From Gautieria morchelliformis (taxonomy: Eukaryota; Basidiomycota; Agaricomycetes; Gomphales; Gomphaceae), in contig WHVA01000336.1 of the NCBI GenBank assembly GCA_015179125.1, positions 1-64,000 on the forward strand: a stretch of DNA of 64,000 bases. Direction: 5' to 3'. The translations under genes were made by a program, and so were the position numbers. Below the pieces are notes generated by a model. The model saw only the letters and a program-made list of their open reading frames with translations, did not search any database and was not told where the DNA came from. How positions within the stretch are numbered: position 1 is the first letter of the stretch; the number at the start of each line of letters is the position of its first letter. Positions 32,744 through 44,578 of this stretch are shown here, one piece after another.

Positions 32744-35700
32744 CGCCCCCTCAAGCTTAATATATTCCGATTCTCTCATTGAGGATTCTCACTCTAGGAC
32801 TAGGAAGTCCTTTAGTGAGAAGATCGGCTAGCATGTGTTCCATTGGTAGGTACACAAGCCTAATTTCTCCATCTTCAACTATATCTCGAATGAAATATAA
32901 TCTAATGTCGAAATGCTTGGTCCTTGTGTGTTGTTGAGTGCCATAGACGATGGCAATGGCTGATTGATTGTCTGAATAAAGTTTGATGGGATAATTCAGC
33001 GGTTGGAATACTTCAGAAATAAAGTGGTGCATCCATAAGGCTTCTTTACTTGCATGAGTCAGGGCAACGAATACGGCTTCAGTTGATGACAGGGCTACTA
33101 TGGATTGTTTTTGACAACTCCATGATACTGTCCCTCCATCAATCTGAAAAATATAAGCCGAGTATGAGTGCCTGTGCTCTTGTGAAGCCCAATCCGCATC
33201 TGAATACCCAATGAGGCCGTCTCGATTTTTCCCAAGTGTCAATTTGTAGTCCATCATGCCTTTTAGATATTTAAAGACACGTTTTACTGCATTCCAATGA
33301 GTTAGACCTGGGTTTTCGAGGAATTGAGAAAGTAGTGACACTGCGAATGCAATGTCTGGTCGAGTGGCTACTGCTGCCCACATCAATGATCCTATCGCTT
33401 GTCTGTATGGAACTCTTGACATCTTCTGTTTGTCTTCGTCTGTGGAAGGGCATTGGTCCCTGGATAATTTAACGGCTGGGTAGAGAGGCGTGGAAAATGT
33501 TTTGTCATCATCCAGATTGAATTTTTTGATGATTTTCTGGATGTATGCGGCTTGTGATATTGCAATCAATTTGTTATTCCAATCTCTTTCGATTTTGAGG
33601 TTCAAAAGCCAGTGAATATCGCCTAGATCTTTCATACTGAAGATCTGGGCAAGGTCATGCTTTACCCCATCGAGGATTGGTTGACTCTCAGCTGTGATAG
33701 TGAGGTCGTCTACTGCCGTTGCAATAATCGCATGCCCTCTCGGTCCACGTCTGCAAAATACAGCTCCATCCGAAGCTGATTTAGTGAATCCTAACTTGAG
33801 AAATTCACCACTCAGATGTTTATACCATTCCCTTCCAGCCTGTTTGAGGCCGTAAAGTGCTTTCTTCAGCAGGAGGACATCATCTTTGTCTCCGGTCTCA
33901 TATCCATACGGCTGTCTCATGTAAATAGGTTCTGGCAGTGTAGCATTCAAATACGCACTGTCCACATCCATTTGGTGAATAGGCCAATTGTTCCTGGCAG
34001 CAATGGCACATATAATCCGTAAGGAAGTCATCCGAGCAACAGGTGCATAGGTTTCATTGTAGTCGACTCCAAAACTTTGTGTAAAGCCTTGGGCGACCAT
34101 CCTTGATCTAGGTGTAATGGGTTCACCTTCTGGATTGCGTTTACAGAGGAATACCCATCTATTTCCAACAATATTTGCCCCAGGAGGTGGTTTAACCACT
34201 TCCCATACACCTTTGTCGAGTAGCACCTTGTACTCTTTATCCATCGATGCTTTCCACATAGGATCATTTAAGGCTTCATCTGCATTGCTAGGCTCGGTCT
34301 GATTCAAATACGGTAGCACATTATCTTTGTTTTGATCGGAGGTCGAAAGTGTACTGATGGCAAGGTTATAATCACTGATGCCGTCAGTTTCAGAGGATAA
34401 ATCTTGTTCGAATAATTTGTCTTGATGGTCCTCAATGTCCTCATAAGCTAGTGCAGTGATGTCTGCACCAGCATGTCTCTTAGCTTGAGATCTTGTTACG
34501 GGACCACTTGGGGCCGGCGGCTCCTGCTGCTGATGGATCCTCTCGCTTCTCCTTGTTGGAGCAGCTTCTTTAGGTCTGACATCAATAGTCTGACTGGGTT
34601 GCAGCTCTTCAAGATGTTCCTCTGGTTCATTATCTTCAATTTCCTCGATCTTTGCCTCCTCACTGACTAAGCGACTAGGCATAGGTGCTGGCGCCGAAAT
34701 GGCCTGTATCACTTTTCTGGACGTAGGTAGCTGTGACTCTTCAATAGAAATGATTGGAGCTTTGCCCCCCTTCATCTCTGAGTCAAATATAACATTCCGC
34801 TCGACAGAAACCTTCTGAGAGTCAGGCCAGTAGATGCAGTGACCATGGCTCTGTCCAGAGATTCCTATCCACCGAGCTCTTTTGGCACGGGCTGCTAGTT
34901 TGTTTCCCTCTTTGACTTTAACATAGACTTCAATTCCCCACACATGTATGTCCTTCAGGTTTGGTTTCTCATGATGGATCATTTCAAAAGGGTTTTTTTC
35001 TGGAAAAGCTCTTGTGTGCATCCTATTCCTAAGATAGTTGGCGTGCAAAATTGCATGGCCCCACAAAGTCTTAGGAAGACTTGATTCCAATAGCATGGCA
35101 CGAGCTCTTTCAACTAGAGTTCGGTTTAGACGTTCAGCAACACCATTTGACTCTGGGGTGTCGTGTATGGTTAACCGATGCTTCGTGCCTTGCTTGGCTA
35201 AATGCTGTTTGAATTCTGAGCTTGTGTATTCGCCCCCTCTGTCGGAAACAAGTGCTTTGATGTGCACATTCCTCTGTCGAAGCATCAAGGCCTCGTAGAG
35301 TTTGTACTTTGAAAATGCTTCCGATTTGTTTGCCATCAAATAGATAACTGACTCCCTTGAATAGTCGTCGATGAAAGACACATAATAGGATTTCTTGACA
35401 ATTGTGGAGTGTCTCACTGGTCCCCAGACATCAGAATAAATTCTGTCACCGAATTTTGAAGATCGGCTTCTGGGTTCCTGAGGAAGTGATTTACGTGCAA
35501 TCTTCACTTGAATGCATGCATCGCAAACAACCTTGTCACCTTTTGAGCTCAATTCAATGCCTAATATCATGCCACGGTTGAGCAAATGCTGTAGGGACTT
35601 TTGAGAAATATGCCCCATTTTCTGATGTATCTCCATGGCTGATGCGCATATATGCGCTTCGGCACTTGTGTGTTGTAAGTCAAATCAATATAAGCCATTC

Positions 35701-37011
35701 AGCTTCGGTGCTTGCATCAATATCCTGCCTTTACGATTGGATATTGTGCATTTCTGATTGGCTATTTGTGTGTTATAGCCTGCATCATCACACCGGCCGA
35801 TCGAGATCAGGGTAACAGCCATTTTGGGCGCATAGAACGTATCCTTCAATGTGATCTTCACAGTCTTATCTCCAATTGTATTAGATAGCACGAGTGAGCC
35901 TGAACCGAAGGCATCAAAAGTGCCTTTGTGGGCTGCACAAATTGTGCATGGCTGTGAGAATGGACTGTAATCCCTCAGCAAATTCTTGTGAGGGTCATAT
36001 GTGCGGTCGTTCCAGTGTCGAGGATAACAACAGTGTCCAAGGATAGACTACTCAAATTGGAGCAGTCAAAATTGGCGAAAGCGGCTGGACTACCACTCTC
36101 ATCCTCCTCAGAAGACACTTCTTCGGCAACATTCGCCTTGGCTTTGCCCTTCTTCTTTTGGCTTTAGCTCTCTTTTTCTGACGTGGCCCCTGGCCTTCTT
36201 TACCACCTCCTTTAGCCCAGCCACTCTCGATAGCATGTCCAGGCTTGTGGCAATTAGTGCATGTATGCACCTTCGGGTCTTTCCGGCCCTTCTGCCCTTT
36301 CGTAGATGAACCAATAAATGCCTGCTCTTCTTGTGAAATATTAAGGGTCTTTCTCCTGTCGTATTGAGCCTTTAGTACTCTGATAATATCATCAGGCACT
36401 AAGGGCATTCCACATTCTTCAAGCGACGTGGTACGGGCATTCATAACGGCCTCATAGGAGGGTGGAAGTGATGCAAGGATGATATCTGTGAACTCTCCTT
36501 CAGAAATTCTGGCACCCATCTCATTAAGACGAGCATAGAGGTCTTGGGCCTTGTCCAAGTGATCTCTCAAGTCTCCATCCTCAGGACACCTCATACTGCG
36601 AAGTTGTCTCTGTAGGTTGGTGAGGACCATCTTGGGCTTTTTGGTCATTTCATTGACCAATGCCTCCCAGACTTCCTTTGCTGTATGCTTCTTCTGTAGC
36701 ATCAGAGCTAGTGACTCTGACACTAAGACGATTATTTGGGTTTTTGCCTGTCCTTCTCGGGCAAGATACTTCTCCAGCTTCTCCTCAGCCTTCTCTATCT
36801 GAGTTTCCTCAGCTTCTGTGAGAATATGGCCTGGGGGCATGACTGGAGGATCAGGAGGACGAATGGCTCTCCCTTCTATATGCCTGAGTAGATTTTTGGA
36901 CTCAAAATAACTTGTGAGAGTAGCTCGCCACAGAGGCCAATTACTTCCATCTGTTGCAAGCTTCTCCACACCCAAAAGCTTCTGCGAAGTGTCTGCGGGG
37001 CCCATAACCCT

Positions 37012-38441
37012 TGTTAGCAACTAGGGGCTATGGCAGGGAAGGTTCGGTAGAGTTCTTAGAAAGCTAGAATCAAATACACTCTCTCAGTGAATTTATTGTC
37101 ACTCTTATATTAATACAATACCTTGAATCAAATACACTACATGATTGTCAGTCAACATGCTATGAAAATATGAAGAATATTACTCCTCTCTCAGTGAATT
37201 TATTGTCACTGAGAGTTTTAGGAATAATAGATTAGATATATCAGAATTGATATATTTGATGACTCAGGGAGTGGGGGCTCTTCGTGCACCCCTGTGCACG
37301 GCATATGCGTGAGCTGACTAAGCTCTGTGGAGCGAGTGCGTCACTGATTGGTGTAGGTCACGTGACCAAGTCGATAGAAGATTGGTGTCGATCTGAAGAA
37401 CAGTCAGATCAAAAGCGTTCGCTTTTGAGATAGTATAGAGTAAACAGTGATAGTAGACCCTGGACGAAGGTTTGGAATAAACTATTAAGATCTGAGCTCT
37501 GTAGCTATCAAACAAGACTACAATAATTTCAGGAGGCAGAATAATCGATTCTGGATTGTTCTGGATAATATTCTGGATTTTTTGTTCATACATTTATGGT
37601 AGCTACTTATACTAAAATAGTAGTGACTACCAGTGTTCAAGATAGTGATAGAATGGGTCAGGATAATGTGGAAATGCTCCACAGGCTGCATACAGCTGTG
37701 GAGCAGGAACAATGATGGGGATACTTGTCCTACTGACAAGTATCTAAGTTGGGACCTTGGAGCAATGTACAAAGCCCCTTTCAACATGTAATATAGCTTG
37801 TAATCAGTCGAGCTGGTCAGGGGAATAGAATAGAAAAGAAATCATGTGTGTCCTGTGCTGTGTGCCTACAGCAGCCTTGGCAAGGCATTTGCCATCTCTG
37901 TACCTCTCGCCTGAGGTAGCTATTCAGTACGTCCATAGATAGGACTGTATACTGTAATCTCCATCGTGTCCGATGTCCCTGTATGGGACTATTAGTCCCA
38001 TAGCAATATTTCTTCTGACCAGGGCCCAGGTGCCTGCTTTCCAGGGCAGGCACTGTGATTGGTGCATGGATTATTTCTCCCAGATGTTAGCTCAGTTAGA
38101 CGATTGTATAGACCTTAGAATAATGCTTGATATAGCTATCCATTTATTCTAACAGAGAGAGGAGAACTATCCTGTCTCAGAAGGCATATACATGCACCCA
38201 GCCCTTTAGCGCTCAAGGGCTCACGCATCGAAGTCATTTCAAACTCCACTGGGTGCAGCCGCCTGTGAAAATAGAGATAACAAAATGAAATGGAGAGATA
38301 GGGAGTGACTGGAAATTTTCGAAAATAATCAGAGAAGTGAATGCATGGTACAAGAACAATGTGAGAAGAGATTGAAACACCATACAATAAATTGAACATA
38401 TTATGCTTGATTTTGGTGCAGGAGCATAAATGCATCCAACA
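37012..38441 (-). repeat. Copia 5' LTR containing a solo LTR
   Basis: The copia LTR sequence runs 37012-37215 and continues at 38160-38441. The two parts together equal the 3' LTR in length and order. Many of its differences from the other LTR are CpG-to-CpA/TpG changes. Confidence 0.85.
37216..38154 (+). mobile_element. Solo LTR, family R1 copy B, nested in the copia LTR
   Basis: Starts TTTTAGGAATAA, ends TTATTCTAACA, 939 bases. It is flanked by the duplication GAGAG (37211-37215 and 38155-38159), whose undisturbed form is visible in the other copia LTR near 32455. Closely similar to copy A at 6631-8052, without that copy's 490-base insert. It is the youngest of the three nested layers here. 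Confidence 0.88.
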
Positions 38442-38735
38442 AATTTGACCCGTACTGACAATGTCTTTGTATCAACAGAGCTCTTAGAAAGCATAGTTAG
38501 TTGCACAATGGCGCCAGAGGATCAGCCAGCCAAAAGTGATCATTACCCAGTGGACACGACACTTGAAGTCACCACCAAGGCTGCGGTCAACGTCCCAAGG
38601 TACAATTATAGACAAGCAGACTGGGGGCCCTTCAATGAAGGGCTTGCAGCAAGACTAAGAGATAGCATAGGCAGACCCAATCATAAGGTGTGCGAGCGAT
38701 GGGAGGTGGCATGGGACGGCGCGTGTGCAACAATG
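38442..38735 (+). mobile_element. LINE endonuclease domain, 3' half
   Basis: Continues the domain interrupted at 32250: NLTRTDNVFVSTELLES followed by KSDHYPVDT, the conserved SDH signature of LINE endonucleases near 38540, then PRYNYRQADWGPF typical of the linker toward the reverse transcriptase. Recognisable sequence fades after about 38735. Confidence 0.75.
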
Positions 38736-40007
38736 GTCACTCCCTGTCATGCGGCAGGCTCTGAGATGTTGAAGGATGACTACTCAGCGCCACTCTTGCC
38801 ATCGTCTGCCATCCCGACGCCTCTGTATCTTCCAAGCTTTGCTGGGCCTTCCCATACCCCGACCCCTCAGTGCTAGTGATGGGCATGGCCTGGCTTGGCC
38901 TGAAAGCCGTGGCTTTGGCCTGGTTAGCACTGGCATTGGCCTGCAAAATCCTGAGCCAGGCCGTGGGCACTTGGCCTGGCTCGGTTCCAGCTTGGCCTTG
39001 GCTTGGGCCATGGCCTGTTGGTGGGGGAATGGATTGTCTTGGTCAGTAAGTCCGTGGGCATGCTGCTCGTGGGCTCATAATCAACTCGGATGATCTTCTG
39101 CGCGACTTTCTCTCACAGCCAGAAATACCGAAGATCTAAGTGTTTCATCCGGCCGTGATGTTCGGGGTTCTTTGCAACCGAGAGGGCGGATTGGTTGTCG
39201 ATGAAAAGGTGAGATGGCTCCTCAACTTCGTAACCGAGCTTGGCACAGCACACGGAACGGGAGGGAACGTCTCCATGGTAGCGCTACAATCACTACTCAC
39301 CATATTCAATGCATTATTCCGGGTCGTCTCCACAGCATAGTTCCAGATGTGCCAGGAAGGGGAGCACGAAGAGGGGTCGATGGAGGGCAAGTGAGGGACA
39401 ACCGCTTCCCCCTAAAAACTGCAATAGGTGACAGCACTAGCAAAGAAAAGTGAGCAGTGCGCTTTGCAAAGCATACACACAGAGGACGCACTATACTCCA
39501 AGAAAAGAGGTTTGACTTCCACCTTAGTCCGAAGGTGGAGTAAGACCTTCGTCGCATCTTTGCTTCCAATCCAAAGGAACTTTGCACCATCTCTAACAAC
39601 AGAGTGCCAAGGAAGAGGTGAAGTAGGAGTGGAGATAAAGGAGCTGGTTAGGTAAGCAAAACAGGCACAGCAAATGTAATCATGGGAATGTAGGGGAAGA
39701 AACGATGGATATTAGTCTTATGGATAAGAAAAATGATGGACACATCACCAACTGTTGATTGATGAGGCTCATGGGCCTTGCATGCAGAGGGAAAACCTTG
39801 GTAAGCAAACCATGCAACACACACACAAAGCAGAGGAAGAGCCAATAGCCAATGACAGGAATGCATACTAACGACTGTGTCAGTTGTCAGCCAATAACAT
39901 TTGATGGACAACATCACATGCCACCAAAACAGGGGAAAACATATGCAAAGCCCTGCTACACCCAATCACATGAATGCTTTGTAATGTTTGTCTGGCATGA
40001 TTACACT
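38736..40007. other. Low-complexity stretch and a Ty1/copia RNase H fossil
   Basis: Bases 38875-39030 are a GGCCTGGC/TTGGCCTG-rich low-complexity run. From about 39350 down to 39020 the minus strand reads a copia-type RNase H C-terminus (LFIDNQSALSVAKNPEHHG, MKHLDLRYFWL, then STDLLTK-like MPTDLLTK). This is a small broken fragment unrelated in sequence to the element at 32256-38441. The rest to 40007 has no recognisable feature. Confidence 0.55.
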
Positions 40008-40286
40008 TCTAAGAGTGAAACGCGCTCAGTGGGTTGTGGGCGTCGAGGCTGACAAATAATATTACAAATAATATTACATAATAATTAGGTCAGCGGAGCG
40101 AGCGGCGCAGCTGCGAGCCTAGGCCCAGGCCCAGCCCAGACCAACCGGTCTCTGGGGCTTGCCGGTACAGCGCTGGCTGACCTGGCAGACGCTGCGCAGC
40201 CGGTCCCCTCTGCCCTCCTTCTACCATCATCCCATCCCATCCCATCCCTCCCACCACCTGCATCTCTTCTATTAACATCCTATCTA

Positions 40287-40865
40287 GGTTCTTTCTGGTG
40301 AGTTTGATGCTACTGAAACTGCCTTTTTATGTTGGTTATTTATAATTTCGCTTTTTTGGCCTTTTTTAGGCACTTTTCAAGTGATATTTGTCCTGTCACT
40401 GCTGCACTGAGTACCTGGGTGTTTCTGGTGAGTGTTATGCTATTGTACCTGCCTTTTCTTGATGCTTATTATGTTGTTATTTGCTATAATTTGGCTTTTT
40501 TGGCTTTTTTTAGGCACTGTTCAAGTGACATTTGTCCTGTCACTGCTGCACCTGCTATCTGGCTGTTTCTGGTGAGTGTTATGGTATCGTACCTGCCTTT
40601 TCTTGATGCTTATTATCTTCTTATTTGCCATAATTTCGCTTTTTTGGCTTTTTTTAGACACTTTTCAAGTGACATTCGTTCTGTCACTGCTGCACTTGCT
40701 ACCTGGCTGTTTCTGGTGAGTGCTATGCTATTGTATCTGCCTTTTCTTGATGCTTATTATGTGGTTATTTGCTATAACTTTGCTTTTTTGGCATTTTGTA
40801 GGCACTTTTCAAGTGCATTTGTCCTGTCACTACTGCATACCCTACCTGGGTATTATCCCTTTCTG
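40287..40865 (+). repeat. Four 144-bp tandem units, each an exon-like block with splice sites
   Basis: Units start every 144 bases (acceptors TTTTTTTAG or similar at 40369, 40513, 40657 and 40801). Each contains GGCACTTTTCAAGTG...CACTGCTGCA, 58 bases long (64 in the last), closed by CTG/GTGAGT or GTAAGT donors. A partial fifth unit precedes them (40287-40296, then GTGAGT). They lie between the Helitron 5' end and the Rep gene, and probably form a multiplied non-coding leader exon. HelB lacks them. Confidence 0.75.
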
Positions 40866-40984
40866 GTAAGTTTTTGTAACTGTATCTGCTGTTTGCAGTA
40901 TTTATATTAGGATCAGTGGCTTTGCAATCCGTCTGAGATACCCGCACAGCCTGTTTTCCCTGAGTTTGCCTTATTCTGCTTGCG

Positions 40985-43900
40985 ATGTAAGTCTGATATT
41001 GATATCTGTATTCTCTCTCTACTCTTATGCCTGCATTTCTCAGGGATCCATCTACCCCAGAGAGCATCCGTCGGCAGGTGCGTCAAGGTGCGAGGGAGGG
41101 GCAGGAGGTGATGACACCACCCAGTCATCGGAGAGCGCGTCGGAGAGTGCATATTGGAGCTCAGAACCAGCCACCCCCTCCACCACCGCCTTTTGCCATC
41201 CCTCACCCTCCTTCTAGAAGCAGTGCAGCCGATCCTTTTCAACAACCTGTGGCAGGGCCATCACGTCCACCAATGCCTGCGGGGCCATCACTTGCTCCTG
41301 ATCCCAGTCCTACAGAGCAGGTGGCAGCCCTTCGTGCTCAGTTAGCAGTTATCACACCATGGCAGCCCCTGAGAGGACATAGGCCAGACCCTGTACAGCC
41401 AGCTCCATTGCGCCCTCCTACGCTTGCGGAGCCATCATATCCACCTGATCCCAGTCCTGGAGAGCAGGTGGCAGCCCTTCGTGCACAGTTAGCAGCTATC
41501 CCACGATTACAGCCCCTCAGAAGAAATAGGCCTGACGCTGGACAGCCAGCTCCTGTAGCAGGTTCTGCAGCAATTGCTCAGTTGCGTGCTCAGGCGGCTG
41601 GAATTGGACAACCTGTAGTAGGCTCTACAGCGGTGGCAGATTTGCGTGCTCATGCTGCTGGGTTACAGCCTATCCCAGCACAGCCCTTGGGAAGACACAG
41701 GCAGGCACCTTTACAACCAGCTCCTAGACCTCCTGTAGTAGGTTCTGCAGCAATTGCTCAGTTGCGTGCTCAGGCGGCTGGAATTGGACATTTGGCAGTA
41801 GGCTCTACAGCGGTGGCAGATTTGCATGCTCACACTGCTGGTATACAGCCTATCCCAGCACAGCCCTTGGGAAGACCCAGGCAGGCACCTTTACAACCAG
41901 CTCCTAGACCTCCTGTAGTAGGTTCTGCAGCGGTCGCAGCATTGCGGGCTCAGGCTAATGCAGTAAGACCAATGCCTCCGCTACTCCCTGCACTTCTGCG
42001 GCCTCTTCAGCGACTGCCTGCACCTCCTCGGCCTCCTCAGCCACTCCCTGCACCTCCTCAGCCTCCTCAGCCACTCCCTGCACCTCCACAGCCTCTTCAG
42101 CCACTCCTTGCACCTCCTCAGCCTCCTCAGCCACTCCCTGTACCTCGGCAGCGTCCTCAGCGACCTCCTCCTCCTGTTCCACTTGGTCGCTCTAGAATAA
42201 TTGAGGCAGATGTGCAGCGTCATGATCTGGGTCCCATGGTTATTCCCTGCCCTGACTGTGGAGCATTACACTGGATGGCAGAACGCCTGCAGAGATCCTC
42301 AAATCGGCGGCCCAGATTTGGTGATTGCTGTATGGAAGGAAAGGTGCAGCTTCCAGAGCTGCCAGTGTCCCCTCAGCCATTGAGACGGCTCTTAGAGGGC
42401 CAGGACCCTGAGGCCAAACAGTTTCGCCAGAACATCAGGCAGTACAATGCTGCATTTGCATTCACTTCCTTGGGAGCCGAGTTTGATCTAGATTTGCTTC
42501 GGGAGGGTCGTGGTCCATATGTCCTCAAGCCACAGGGCGAACTGTATCATATTCATGGCTCTCTCATCCCTAACCCTGGGAGGCGGATACAGTATGCCCA
42601 ACTTTATATCTATGATCCAGCATTGGCTTTGGCACAGAGGAACACCCGTAACCCAGGTCTGTCTCCAACTATCATGGGAGACTTGCAGGAAATGCTCCTC
42701 TTATGCAATCCTCATGTTCCCATATATAGACAAGCGGCTGAGAGGCTCAGAGCTCAGGGACAGAATGGTGAGATCCGGGCTAGGCTCACGTACAGGGAAC
42801 ACAGGGATCCTAGGAGGTATAATATCCCTACTGCGGATGAGATTGCGGTGGTTCTTCCTGGAGATGGCATCATCCCTGAACCTAGGGATATTATTGTCCA
42901 GCTCAAAGGTGGACATTTTAAAAGGGTATCCGATATGAATCCAAACTATGCCTCTCTTCACTATGTCTTGCTCTTTCCCAGGGGAGAGTTGGGGTGGCAA
43001 CCGGGTATTCGCTATCGCCAATTACCAGACGGGCGTGAGCGAAGTGGGCATGTCACCCAAATTCAGTTCCATTCCTATCGTCTCTTCCAGAGAACAGAAG
43101 AACCTACAACACTCCTGCGTGCTGGCAAATTATTCCAGCAGTACATTGTAGACTCTTGGGCCGCTGCAGAGCAAAGCAGGCTGTGGTGGATCAGGACAAA
43201 TCAACACACTCTCCGTGCTGAGATGTATAACCAGATGATGGATGCCTTTCATCGCAATGACAATGACAGAGATCCAAACAACTTGGGCATAAGATCCATT
43301 CTGCCTGCCACATTTCAGGGGGGGACACGGGACATGCAGGAAAACCTGCAGAACTCTCTGGCCATTTCAAGGAAGTATGGTGTGGCAGATCTCTTTATTA
43401 CCATGACTGCCAATCCCAACTGGCAGGAGGTATTGGATGCATTGTTGCCCGGACAAACTCCTCAGGACAGACCTGACCTGGTGTCGCGGGTGTTCCAGCT
43501 CAAAAAGAAATACCTCATTGACTTGATCGTCAAGGAAAAGATTTTTGGGGAAACCATCGCTCGCGTCCACACCATTGAATTCCAGAAAAGGGGACTCCCA
43601 CACATGCATATTCTTATCTGGTTTGAAAGAGATTCCAAGATCAGACATCCACATGAGGTGGATTCAATGATTTCGGCAGAGTTCCCTGATCCAGAGACTC
43701 ATCCTGTCCTCTACCGGTTGGTCTGTGAGCTGATGACACATGGTCCCTGTGGACAAATGAATCGAAACGCACCCTGCATGGAAAATGGCAAGTGCAAGAA
43801 AAACTTCCCAAAGCCATTCTGTGAGGAAACCAGTCTGAATGAGGATGGATATCCAAAATATCGTCGTCGCAATGATGGAAGGCTGCACAATGTCAGAGGT

Positions 43901-44578
43901 GACATGCTGGACAACAGATGGGTTGTGCCATACTCTGCCCTGCTCTTGCTCAAATTCTGGTGTCACATCAACCCTGAACTCACCATCAATGTGAGGTGTA
44001 TCAAGTATATCCACAAGTATCTCTACAAGGGCCATGATCGGACCACCATGGAGTTTGGTCGCACCCAGGATGAAATTAAGCAGTACCTGGACGCTCGCTA
44101 TGTCAGTGCTCATGAGGCCTGTTGGAGGTTGCTGGAGCGGGAAATCCACACCCAGGTGCCTGCAGTCATGGCACTGCCAGTCCATGAAAAGGACCACCAC
44201 ACAATCATCTTTGATCCCAACCAGGATGTGGACAACATCCTGGAAAGGGCTGAGGCGAAAAAGACACCGCTCATGGCTTACTTTGAGGCCAATGATATCT
44301 ACCCTGAAGCACGTGATCTGCTCTATGTGGAGTTTCCTGAGCATTTTACCTGGCAAGCACAGGAAAAGGTATGGACACCACGCCAAAGAAGTTTTAGCAT
44401 CGGTCACCTTCACTTTGCAAACCCTAAATCAGGAGAGAGATTTTTGTGCGCACTCTCCTCACAGTGGTCAAGGGGGCTAGATCCTTTGAGGAGCTTAGGT
44501 CGGTGGATGGCATACAATATGCTACTTACTAGGAGGCCTGTCGTGCAAGGGGACTTCTGGATGATGATCAGGAGTTGA
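40985..44578 (+). CDS. Helitron Rep protein (HUH rolling-circle replicase), HelA
   Basis: Rep half of a Helitron replicase-helicase, which nicks DNA and starts rolling-circle transposition in the nucleus. Start: splicing 40986 to 41044 (57-base GT-AG intron) joins AT to G and gives ATG GAT CCA in frame; an unspliced ATG at 41027 is the alternative. The N-terminal 350 residues are Pro/Gln/Ala-rich, with two 61-residue repeats (about 41560-41935) and a QPLPAPPQPP repeat. Then a zinc-like CPDCGALHW...CC motif (about residues 400-430), the HUH motif GLPHMHIL (about 854) and the two-tyrosine motif KYIHKYLYKG (about 988). A T run at 44441 has five T's against six in HelB, shifting the frame for the last 45 codons. 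Without that shift the frame would end at TAG 44530, which HelB also has. Confidence 0.88.

Larger units (their letters stand above)
32256..38441 (-). mobile_element. Ty1/copia retrotransposon, nearly complete fossil
   Basis: Minus-strand element bounded by AATTT duplications. 3' LTR is 32256-32743 and 5' LTR is 37012-38441, the latter interrupted by an R1 solo LTR at 37216-38154; without it both LTRs are about 487 bases. The parts follow the copia order: Gag with zinc-knuckle region (about 37010-36070), protease region (about 35990-35690), then integrase, reverse transcriptase and RNase H in one long frame (35636-32757). A purine-rich tract (CTTGAGGGGGCG on the minus strand) sits beside the 3' LTR. 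The LTRs differ at roughly fifteen places by eye, about 3 percent, so the insertion is moderately young. The coding part is broken about two or three times. It landed in the LINE endonuclease. Confidence 0.9.

Noticed and set aside
41955-42223. Minus-strand Glu/Val-rich frames opposite the Rep gene (and their mirror at 55047-55366)
   Set aside because: They are antisense shadows of the proline-rich repeat in Rep.
43664-44413. 249-codon minus-strand frame opposite Rep, also present at 52857-53606
   Set aside because: Antisense to the conserved HUH/tyrosine region of Rep; its conservation in both copies follows from the identity of the Helitron cores.
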